From positions 54,027,667 through 54,091,666 of the forward strand of contig CM061067.1 in the NCBI GenBank assembly GCA_030762895.1: a stretch of DNA of 64,000 nucleotides, in the 5' to 3' direction. Each line of letters starts with the position of its first letter. The first letter of the stretch is position 1. A program made the translations under genes and the position numbers. The notes under the pieces were generated by a model that saw only the letters and a program-made list of their open reading frames with translations, ran no database searches and was not told the DNA's origin. This document shows, piece by piece, positions 23,865 to 33,815 of this stretch. The stretch is from Sophora flavescens (taxonomy: Eukaryota; Streptophyta; Magnoliopsida; Fabales; Fabaceae).

Positions 23865-24770
23865 CATAGGGCCCATAAGCTCCCATTTTACTGGCTTTTA
23901 CGGGCTTGGAGCCCATAAGCTTCGCTTTGGTTAGCTTTAGCAGACTCAGGGTCTCTAAGCTTCCGTCTGTTTTAACGGGCATAGGGCCCATAAGCTTTGT
24001 TTTGTGAGCTTTAGCAGACGTAGGGTCTCTAAGCTTTGGTTTGTTTTAACGGGCATAAGGCCCCTAAGCTTTGCTTTTGTTAGCTTTAGCAGACATAGGG
24101 TCTATAAGCTTTCGTCTGTTTTAATGGGCATAGGGCCCATAAGCTTTGTCTTGTCAGCTTTAGCAGGCATAGGGCCTCTTAAGTTTTGTTTTGTTGTAGT
24201 TTGGCTTTAGTGGGCACAGGGCCCCAAAAGTCATGTTTTGTCAGATTTAGCAGGCATAGGGCCTCTTAAGTTTTGTTTTGTTGTAGTTTGGCTTTAGTGG
24301 GCACAGGGCCCCAAAAGTCATGTCTTGTCAGCTTTAGCAGGCATAGGGCCTCTTAAGTTTTGTTTTGTTGTAGTTTGGCTTTAGTGGCCACAGGGCCCCA
24401 AAAGTCATGTCTTGTCAGCTTTAGCAGGCATAGGGCCTCTTAAGTTTAATTTGTTTTGTTGTAGTTTGGCTTTAGTGGGCACAGGGCCCCAAAAGTCATG
24501 TCTTGTCAGCTTTAGCAGGCATAGGGCCTCTTAAGTTTTGTTTTGTTGTAGTTTGACTTTAGTGGGCACAGGGCCCCAAAAGTCATGTCTTGTCAGCTTT
24601 AGCAGGCATAGGGCCTCTTAAGTTTTGTTTTGTTGTAGTTTGGCTTTACCGGGCACAGGGCCCCAAAAGTCATGTCTTGTTAGCTTTAGCAGGCATAGGG
24701 CCTCGTAAGCTTCGTTTTGTTTAGCTTTAACGGGCAGAGGGCTCATAAGCTATACCTTTATTGGCTCCTA
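23865..24770 (+). repeat. Tandem array 1 (unit about 87 bp) in the Ogre-like element
   Basis: The landmark GCAGGCATAGGGCCTC recurs at about 24161, 24250, 24337, 24424, 24515, 24602 and 24688. Looser copies of a shorter related unit (GGGCATAGGGCCCATAAGC) come before. Confidence 0.88.
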
Positions 24771-24784
24771 TAGGCGTAAGACCA

Positions 24785-26110
24785 CACAAGCTTTTTATCT
24801 TTCAGTTCGAGCTTCTGACTGGCAATCCACCCCGTAAGCTCTTTTATCTTTTAGTTCGAGCTTCTAACGGGCAATCCACCCCATAAGCTCATTTATCTTT
24901 CAATTCGGGCTTCTGACGGGCAATCCACCCCGTAGGCTCTTTTATCTTCAGTTCGAGCTTCTGACAGGCAATCCACCCCGTAGGCTCTTTTATCTTCAGT
25001 TCGAGCTTTTGACGGGCAATCCACCCCGTAAGCTATTTTATCTTTCAGTTCGAGATTCTGACGGGCAATCCACCCCGTAGGCTCATTTATCTTTCAGTTC
25101 GAGCTTCTGACGGGCAATCCACCCCGTAGGCTCATTTATCTTTCAGTTCGAGCTTCTGACGGGCAATCCACCCCGTAAGTTCTTTTATCTTTTAGTTCGA
25201 GCTTCTGACGGGCAATCCACCCCGTAAGCTCATTTATCTTTCAGTTCGGGCCGTAAGCTCATTTATCTTTCAGTTCGGGCTTCTGACGGGCAATCCACCC
25301 CGTAGGCTATTTTATCTATCTATTCGAGCTTCTGACGGGCAATCCACCCCGTAAGCTCTTTTATCTTTCAGTTCGAGATTCTGACGGGCAATCCACCCCG
25401 TAGGCTCATTTATCTTTCAGTTCGAGCTTCTGACGGTCAATCCACCCCGTAGGCTCATTTATCTTTCAGTTCGAGCTTCTCACGGGCAATCCACCCCGTA
25501 GGCTCTTTTATCTTTCAGTTCGAGCTTCTGACGGGCAATCCACCCCGTACGCTCTTTTATCTTTCAGTTCGAGCTTCTGACGGGCAATCCACCCCGTAGG
25601 CTCATTTATCTTTCAGTTCGAGCTTCTGACGGCCAATCCACCCCGTAGGCTCATTTATCTTTCAGTTCGAGCTTCTGACGGGCAATCCACCCCGTAAGCT
25701 CTTTTATCTTTCAGTGCGAGCTTCTAACGGGTAATCCACCCCGTAAGCTCTTTCATCTTTCAGTTCGATTGTCTGATAGGCAATCCACCCCATAAGCTCT
25801 TTTACCTTGCTATTCGAGCTTCTGACGGGCAATCCACTCCGTAGGCTCTTTTATCTTTCATTTCGAGCTTCTGACGGGAAATCCACCCCGTAAGCTCTTT
25901 TATCTTTCTGTTTGAGCTTCTGACGGGCAATCCGCCCCATAAGCTCTTTTATCTATCCAATCCACCCCGTAAGCTCTTTTATCTATCCATTCGAGTTTCT
26001 GACGGGCAATCCACCTCGTAAGCTCTTTTATCTTTCTGTTCGAGCTTCTGACGGGCAATCCACCACGCAAGCTCTTTATCTTTATTTTTAAGCTCGACAG
26101 GAAATCCACC
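24785..26110 (+). repeat. Tandem array 2 (unit about 49 bp) in the Ogre-like element
   Basis: About 27 copies of a unit containing GGGCAATCCACCCCGTAAGC, then TTTTATCTTTCAGTTCGAGC. There are no unique spacers, only point changes and a few shortened copies (for example near 25240 and 25950). Confidence 0.92.
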
Positions 26111-26300
26111 CTGCAAGCTTTTTATGTGTGTACCTCGTTGGGTAATCCAACCCGCTGGTTCTTTACAAGGAATTTGGTTTGTAGTCACGTGTCCTTTTGC
26201 TTGTCAATATATCCCGAACAAAATTGGAGTTCATGTCTTTACTCGTTTCTTATAACGATAATAGGTTAACTATAGTTACACCAATTATCCAATAAGAAAC

Positions 26301-26317
26301 AAGTAAAGAGGGGCAGC
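26301..26317 (+). other. Polypurine tract of the Ogre-like element
   Basis: AAGTAAAGAGGGGCAGC directly before the 3' LTR. Confidence 0.8.
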
Positions 26318-28721
26318 TGTGAACACCTAATTTTGTCCGGATGCCTTTTTAATTAAAGTTTTGAAAAGAAATAAAATAAATAAATAAATAAAATCAAATA
26401 AATCAATCGAAAAAATCAAACTGCTTCTGAAATCTTTCTTTTCCACTAGTTCACTCCACCACAGCACAAGGCTCAAGCAAGTAAACACCATTATGGGTAT
26501 TGTTCAGAACTTGGGGAAAAGGGTTATGCCTAGATCAGAGAAAAGAGGCAAAAAAATGGGAATTGAAGGGACTAGAGCATGGTAGCCTCTGCAACACTCA
26601 AGCTTGCAAGGTCCCAATGACAATGAGCAGAGTTCATCTCCTTCTACAAATAGAGGACAGCAGGAACAAAGAAGGAAAAGGGAAAATTCTTCTGCTCCAT
26701 TTCTCTGTTTCTGCTTTCAAAAAGGGAACAAAATTGTCAACCAAAATATTGAGAGAAAGAGAGCAAGAACAGGGAGAAGACAACTGGGTAAAAAGAAAAG
26801 GACCCAGAAACCACAATCCTTTTTTTCTCCTTAACCACAACCACTGTTTCTTGGTTGATTTTCTTTTTCCTCCCCTGACAGAACCATCTCCTTCTCCCTT
26901 CCCTCTTGGTCCTTCCCTTCTTTCACGTTTTTTTTCTCTTCTCCTTCAACCGAACCCTTCTTCCTCCTTCAACCCTTCTTCCTCCTTCAAACCCACACAT
27001 CTCCTTCTTCCTCATATCCTCTTCTTCTTCCTCCATACAAGATCCTCTCCCTCCTCCACTCCTTCTCAGAACCGCGACCACCGCGCCGCCTGGGAGACGC
27101 TTGACTGTCGCTCGCCGACGTAGAAAGGAGGATACCGTGCTACTGCTCACGACCGCGCCGCCTGTCTGGCATCGAACCGCCACCTCTACCGCGCGAACCA
27201 GTCCGAACCACCACGAACGGTCGTCCGCGCCACCGTCCGCCTTGGCCACTGGTCCCAGCTGCATCCATCAACATCCCCTTTGAATTCCATTGTTGGTAAC
27301 AATGAAGCTTGGGAGCCCCTGTGGCTTCCCCTGCTGCCTTCCTTTCTGTTGTTTTGTTGTTTTGTGCCCATTTTTTATGTCTGTTGCTAAATCACTATGG
27401 TTTGATATCTGGTTGGGTTTGGGTTTATAGCATGTGGCCCATTTGTTTGTTTCTCATTTATGTTGTTTTATTATTTTTAGAATTTGGGCCAAACAAAAAA
27501 ATAAAAAGAGTAATTTGTTTCTAAAATGTTTTGGGCTCTATCTGGTAGGCATGATTTTGTCTTCAAAAATTTTGTGATTGGACCAGGGATGTAGCTAGAC
27601 CCATCAGCATGAAATATAAGCTGTGGGCTAACTACTAGGTCTCTCTTTTTACTGATATGGGCATTTTCCAGATTTGGGTCAGATTCTTCCTTTTTTTTAA
27701 AAAAAAATTTAAAAAAATAAAAATGCTTTAATAAAAATTAATTAACATAAAAATTAAAAGATTTATGTTAAAACAAAAAGTCTCTTAAATAAATTTTGTT
27801 AATTCACGCAACAATCTACGACGTTGATGTATGATTTTTCATCCTCAAGTGTCGTATGAATTGTAAGGGTTTATCGTGTAGCACTGCTATCTTGGACTCT
27901 ACGCAAAAGTGAATTTATTCTGAAATAAATCCTTTTTAAAATAAAATCAAAACAAAATCAAATCTTTTCAAAAGAACTACGTGGCTTTGAGTTTCCCATC
28001 GCACCCGGGAATACGTAGGAGCAAGATAAATCATCTTGTCGGGCCAAAACTAAATTTTCCCCTTTTTATATCTCCTTTTTATGTTAAAATAATTAATCAA
28101 AAAATTAAACTTTGCTATTTTTAGGGATGCTCTATGGACACAGTGCCATGTTCAGTCCCTTAGATTTGAGGTTGCCCTGTGGACTCATGTGCCACGTTCA
28201 ACCTCATTTAATTAATTTTCCTTTTTTTGCATCCCGTTTTTACGTTAAAATAATTAATCAAAAAGTTAAACTTTTCCTTTTTTAGGGATGTTTTATGGAC
28301 ACGGTGTCATACTCAGTCCCTTAGATTTGAGGTTGTCCTGTGGACTCATGTGCCATGTTCAACCTCATTTAATTTTTCTAAACAATAAATTTAAAAATAT
28401 AAAAACTGATAAAAATCTAAAATATTTAAAATTAAAAATAACACTTTCTTGTAAATAATTTTTGGGTAGAATAAATATTTAAAAGGTTATTAAAATGTTT
28501 TTGCACAATTAACTTGAGGTACCGTTTTTTAAACGGGCGATGTGGGGTGCTAATACCTTCCCTACTCGTAACCGACTCCCGGACTCATATCTCTCTTTTT
28601 TAAAAGACCAGTTGACCTTTAAATAATTGGGTTTTCTAAGATTTTCCCAATAAAAATTTTAGTGGCGACTCCTCTGTTTTTACCTTCTTTTCCGCGGCTC
28701 CCGGACGGGACGGTCGCGACA
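26318..28721 (+). repeat. 3' LTR of the Ogre-like element
   Basis: Near-identical to 16610-19018. Visible differences are scattered single bases and a small TAAA-unit length change near 26380. Confidence 0.92.
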
Positions 28722-28736
28722 GGACCAAAAGATTAT
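28722..28736. mobile_element. Right end of the MITE split by the Ogre-like element
   Basis: GGACCAAAAGATTAT followed by TTAA (28737-28740), mirroring the left MITE end at 16221. Confidence 0.6.
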
Positions 28737-28750
28737 TTAACATAGAATAA

Positions 28751-29277
28751 GGGTGCGTTTGGGTAAATAACTTAACTAAGCACTTATAGCCTAAGGCCTT
28801 ATTGTACAAGAGCTTATGCCATAAGAGCTTGAATTCAATAAGTCATGTGCGTTTGGATGCATATTTCCAAAAGCACTTATACAAAATTAAGGCGTTTGGA
28901 TACATTATAAGTACTTAATTGAGCGATGGGCGCTACATCACCAGCGCTGGATGCTGGCTTCTGGTTTCCACACTCGCGGGGCGAGCCACGGTTCGCGGGG
29001 CGAATCTCTAAAATCACTTCCCGCAGAGGACTGGGGGCTTGGGCGCTCGCCGCTTCTTTACCCGGCGTTAGTCTTCTTTGCCTGTAACGCTACGTCCGCG
29101 CATAAGAGCTTATGAAATGCCATAAGTTAGTTTTCCTAACTTATGAGAATAAGTTAAAAGCAACTTATGAAATGCCATAAGTTCTTTTCATAAGTTGTGG
29201 CAAACACGTGACATAAGAACTTATGGAATCAGATAAGTCATAAGGAGCTTATTTAAACTCTCACAAACGGGGCCTAA
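28751..29277. mobile_element. MITE (hAT-like) with an internal GC-rich insert
   Basis: Ends are GGGTGCGTTTGG and CAAACGGGGCC, imperfectly inverted. Both outer parts contain inverted CTTATG/CATAAG-rich sequence. The middle 28921-29103 is a GC-rich block unlike the rest. Confidence 0.6.
28921..29103. repeat. GC-rich island with a TCGCGGGGCGA pair
   Basis: TCGCGGGGCGA occurs at 28974 and 28993, 19 bp apart. In reverse complement the neighbourhood also shares ACCAGAAGCCA with the LTR at 53013-54243, so it looks like a diverged fragment of such an LTR. Confidence 0.6.
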
Positions 29278-29499
29278 ATATACATTGGGTTTTCTTACTA
29301 TCTTCGAACTTCCTCAGACAGACTTCCGAGGGAAGGACTACTGGTTCATCGTGTATTTTCTATAATAACCTTTAGATGAGTGAAGTTTTAGACGGATGAC
29401 AGAGATTGAAGAAATGCTAACTGATCATCATTAGAATTTTTTTACAAGAACTGATCATCATTAGATAATCTTCTAAAGTTATAATTTAGAAATTACTCC

Positions 29500-29940
29500 T
29501 TATATCTTTCTTGGTAAGTCTTTTAGAAACTATTTATTAAAATAACTCATTTTAGAAATAATTTATCAAAATAATATTTTTTTTTGCTAACCTAGAATTT
29601 TTTATTATTTTCCTTTTGCTGACATAATGGCGCCCTTGCGGCATAGTAGCGTGTTACTGGTCCGTCAGTTTTTTATATAAAAAAATATATAAAATAAATT
29701 TATTTGGGCAAAAAAAAAAATTTCAAACCAGTGCCACGTGGTGCACTCTGATAAAGTAACGTCAGTTTGACTGACATCATTGACCTGCCACGTAGCAGTA
29801 TCTTATTGGTCCATCAGAAAAAAATTAATTTAGTATTCCAGATGGGCAAAAATCAGGTTATTTTGGTTTAGGGTTTGTTTCAAAAGTGAGTTATTTTGAT
29901 AAATAGTTTCTAAAAGAATGTTACCTTGGTCAATTAGCCT
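29500..29940. mobile_element. Diverged member of the foldback family
   Basis: The right end, read in reverse, is GGCTAATTGACCAAGG...CTTTTAGAAACTATTTA, clearly related to the termini at 12356 and 37772. The left end is degraded (TTGGTAAGTCTTTTAGAAAC). The interior has GGCGCC and CCACGTGG elements. Confidence 0.6.
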
Positions 29941-29993
29941 CCTTGGTCACTGTTATCGATGGTTGGTCGATCAGTAATTTAATCTGACTGCTA

Positions 29994-30748
29994 AGAGCTT
30001 GTTTGAGAAAGTTAGAAAAAAAAATAATATGCTGATAATAGATTTTTGAATAATCGATTATTTTGATAATCGATTATAATCATAATCTGTTTTTGTTTGG
30101 TTCTTTTTGCTGAAAAACGATTTTAAGATAATTTATTTCGTTTGGATAATACAAAAATAATCACTTTTACATGGTAAATTATTAAAAAGGGTATGAAATT
30201 ATTTATTTATATTAATAATATTTATGTTTTTTTAACATTGAAACTTGTTAAAATATTTGAATTTTTAACAAAACAAATTAAACAAAATAATAATATAAAT
30301 AATTAATTAATATTAATTAAATAAATAGTTAATATTTTTAAAAGAAATGTGCATCTATTAATGCACCAACCTGACACTAATGTTCCACAGAGAAAAAAAA
30401 TGGGTTAAAGTAGGGGTGGCAAAGCGGGTCAACCCGCCCGCAGTCAAAAAGTGGCGGGTTGGCAGGTTGGCCCCTCGGGCTCAACCCGTTTTGCCACCCC
30501 TAGGTTAAAGTCGTTGGGGAGGGGGCAAGTTCGGAACAAGGATTAACATTCCCAAATAATCAGTTGTGTAATAAGCAAACCTTCGTTCCCATGAAATGGT
30601 TTCAAAATAGCTTATTTATGTGAAAAAAGCTTTTTAAAGATTTCATCTTTTTTCCCAAGCATTATTTTTTTTCTTACAAAACAACTTTTTCATCTAAAAC
30701 AGCTGATTGGGAAAGATTAAAGATTTTAATCTTTCCCAAACACACTCT
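29994..30748. mobile_element. MITE with AGAG..GTTTG.GAAAG ends
   Basis: Left end AGAGCTTGTTTGAGAAAG and right end CTTTCCCAAACACACTCT are inverted. A related copy lies at 42974-43369 (shared ATAATCGATTAT, AATCTGTTTTTGTTTGG and TAAGATAATTTATTTCGTTTGG). It contains the smaller MITE 30411-30502. Confidence 0.65.
30411..30502. mobile_element. 92-bp hAT-type MITE
   Basis: Terminal inverted repeats TAGGGGTGGCAAA and TTTTGCCACCCCTA, with an exact 8-bp duplication GGTTAAAG at 30403-30410 and 30503-30510. The whole element can fold into a GC-rich hairpin. Confidence 0.88.
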
Positions 30749-31825
30749 AAGTCTTACTATCACCGACGACTTGGCCATCGATAATGATAAAGACTAAATT
30801 TCAAAGTCGATGTTATTACCATATGTTCTTTGAATGCTTAAATGTGAAAACAGCTCCGTTGTCCACAATATCTGAATAAGATTAGTGCTTTGTTTGGACT
30901 GGAAAAGAAGTAGGGAAGAGAGAAATAGGAAAAAAGAGAAAATCAGTAGAAAATGGATGGATTTTTAGATTGTTTGGATTGAAAGAAGTAGAAGAGAAGT
31001 CGAAGAGAAAGAAAAGTTGAATTCTCCGTCCACTCATTTTGTTGGATAGAAAAGTAGAAAGAGAAAATGAGTTTTTGTGTAAAGACAATTTTGCCCCTCA
31101 TAATTTTTTATAAAATATTAATAAAAGAGTAGTAGAATAGTAATATTGTGACTAGTGAAATAAAATTCTAATTTCTAATTATCTCTAATAATTTATTACT
31201 AAAAATATTTATTAAATTATTAAATTTAATTTTATTGTTAAGGTTTCATTTGATATTTAGAAATTATAAAAATTATACATGACATCATCATCAAAATAAT
31301 TCCTATTACTATTATAATATGGAGAATACTAACAAATGTCTTTACGGTACTGGTTAAGGATCTAAAAAGTGAAATTTGTCATTAGAACTTGATATATTTT
31401 ATATTTTAAAAAATGATAAACTTATTTTTTCAATGAATTTTTTTTTTCTTAACCAGTAGGACACTAATTAGTATTAACCTTATAATATTAGTTATACTGT
31501 TTTCAATTTCTAAAATGTCCAATTTCTGGACAATTGTTGCATGGTCTACGGACTATTTCCATCATCACGAAAAGCAAGTTACTGGACCACACATATATTA
31601 CTAAGAAAACTAGCCAGGGTAGACACGGAACAACGTAAAAAGGAGGAAGTTTCTCTCCAAAACCTTCTCTCAAGTGAGAAGAAGTCAAAAAATGTGGGTC
31701 CCATCAATATATTCTTCTCTCCTTCCCACTTCTCCTCTCTCCCAAACTGGTGAGAATCACTTTTCACCTTTGAGTTCCAACTTCCATAGTTCCCTCTTTC
31801 ATACTTCTATTAACGAAACAGAGTG
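30749..31825. other. AT-rich intergenic sequence, no gene seen
   Basis: Purine-rich and pyrimidine-rich stretches near 30890-31080 and 31620-31800 may be the arms of an old repeat, but no clear ends were found. Confidence 0.4.
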
Positions 31826-32141
31826 TTCCGTTTGTTACGGATTAAAAAAAGTGATTTTGACCTTCAATAATTTAGAGATTAACTTTTTCTTTTATAGATT
31901 TTAAAGAAAAGTAGAAGTTGTTTTGTGTTTGTTAACGGTAATAAAAATCAATTTTTTTTAAAAATTAGTTAGTGTTTTTCTCCAAAAGCTAATGAAAGTA
32001 GCTTCTCATTTTAACCAGACAAATGATTTTTTAAAAAAAATTTATAAAAAGTTTAGCCAAACACAATCAAACTCCTTAAAAATGATTTTTTACTTAAAAA
32101 AATGATTTTTTTCATCAAATAATATGTGACAAACGGAGTCG
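31826..32141. mobile_element. Probable hAT-like MITE
   Basis: The left part CCGTTTGTTACGGATT is mirrored by AATATGTGACAAACGG on the right. The interior is AT-rich without coding content. The target duplication is unclear. Confidence 0.45.
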
Positions 32142-33815
32142 AAAATTGTCCTGGATTCTGACGTTAATTTTCTACAATAATCAAAATGTATATCTTGGGA
32201 ATTATGGGCTATTTTTTGTGCTCGGGAATTATGGGCTTATGGCTTAGACTGACTATTTTTGGTGAGCTTTTTTTCCCTGTTGGTTCTTGAACATTTTTGG
32301 AGGAGGTATGTTCGCTTCACATCTTTTTTAATAATGCACTGATTAGATTTTGGGGCACTTCATAAGGAAATAATTTCTGCTTATTTAAAATCATCTTCTT
32401 TCTGTTATTAATTGCCCAATTGAAACTATACGCTCATCTAATATTAGCATTTTTAAAAAAAATAATGTATTGATTATATTATCATAGATGACCAATGAAG
32501 ATATAAGATCCAAATATATATAATTGCTTCAAATGATGTTTGTGCAAGTATCATGCGTTATAGTTAAATTCTTGCACTCAAAACAAGTTTAGAAGATCTC
32601 AATTACCTTCTCGAGTCACATAGAAAGCGTCAGAGATGAACCAATAAAACAAATCATTGGCAATGATTGACGTCATGATATAATTCGTATGGATTTTCAA
32701 CCTTTCTTAAAATTGTGTACCACATTAAGATATCACGGTGATACATTGACAAGCAACAATTGAAAAAAAAATAGCAAAATTCTTTACAAAGTATAGGGTA
32801 TAATGTCAGAAATCGTTTAATATCCTTTTTCTTTAGATGTTCTGATGAAACTATTAGTTGTCATTTTCATTAGAGTATTACAAGCTTTGATAGAGTTAGA
32901 GGAGATATATTTGAAACAACAAGTTGGGACACATTTTCCTCCAAAGATACTTAACAACCATAGGTGCTGACCATATCTTAGAATTTCATACTTTATCATT
33001 AATTAGTTGGTGTTTTACTCATGTTTAATGAGATAAATGAATATGTAAGGAGCAACTGTTGGAGCTAAATCCTTTCAAAAAAAGGTTGAGGTGTTTGCAA
33101 ATAGAGTTGATCAAACAAAATAAGAATGCTAATGCTGAGGATATTTGGAGGACATAGCCCTTGAACCGGCTTTCTTACCTCATGTGTTCAACATCTTGAT
33201 GCTTTGAAAGCTTTTAATGGAGTTCCGGTTCGTAGGTGCAAGAAAATGTTACCCCATATTGTGCCAGGCTATTCATTTTGACCTTGCCTTTACAATTATA
33301 AGCTCAAACTTTCTTGATGCATCTTTCACATGCCCTTAGGATTTGCATCAATGCAGATGTTGTTACAATTTATGCAATAGATTGGTTATAGTTGTTAGCT
33401 TATTACACAGCCATCCAAACACACTCTAAAACTTGGTTTATACAATATGTATAGTCATGGCGAAAATCAAAGAGGCAATATGTCTGTCCCTTTGCTTCTT
33501 TTGGATCAATAGCACTAAAACAGTAACTGAAAAGGTATCAAATATCTTATTCTTTACGGAAGTCCTAATGAGAACAAAAACTAATAGAACATGTTCATTG
33601 AGGAAATGTTTAGTTCTACTATGCAAACAAAAGGATGATTTTATGAGATAAAGCTAACTAACAACGCCTCATCATGACCCGTTTGAGGTATCTATATTGA
33701 GATACACATGCAACTTTGCGCAGAGATGATAGAGCTGTTTACCATAAACTCATTGCAATGATCATAGAAGAACAAAACAAGTATTGTATTTTAAGTACAA
33801 CACAATGGTTAGTGT
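32142..33815. other. Intergenic sequence, no gene recognised
   Basis: Short open frames only. The part 33060-33420 is less AT-rich and might be an old gene or repeat fragment; I could not identify it. Confidence 0.4.

Larger units (their letters stand above)
16610..28721 (+). mobile_element. Complete Ogre/Tat-type LTR element, gag only (non-autonomous)
   Basis: The 12.1-kb insertion is bounded by the exact 5-bp duplication GGACC (16605-16609 and 28722-28726). LTRs are 2.4 kb with TG/CA ends and differ by roughly 1% by eye, so it is recent. Order: 5' LTR, primer site, leader, a Tat/Ogre-type gag with one stop and one frameshift, then about 4.3 kb without pol. That space is filled by AT-rich sequence and two tandem arrays before the polypurine tract. 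Mobility would need pol from a related element. Confidence 0.9.

Noticed and set aside
24785..26110. CRISPR-like regular repeat array
   Set aside because: Units are contiguous with no unique spacers, and the context is a plant retrotransposon; it is a tandem satellite-like array.
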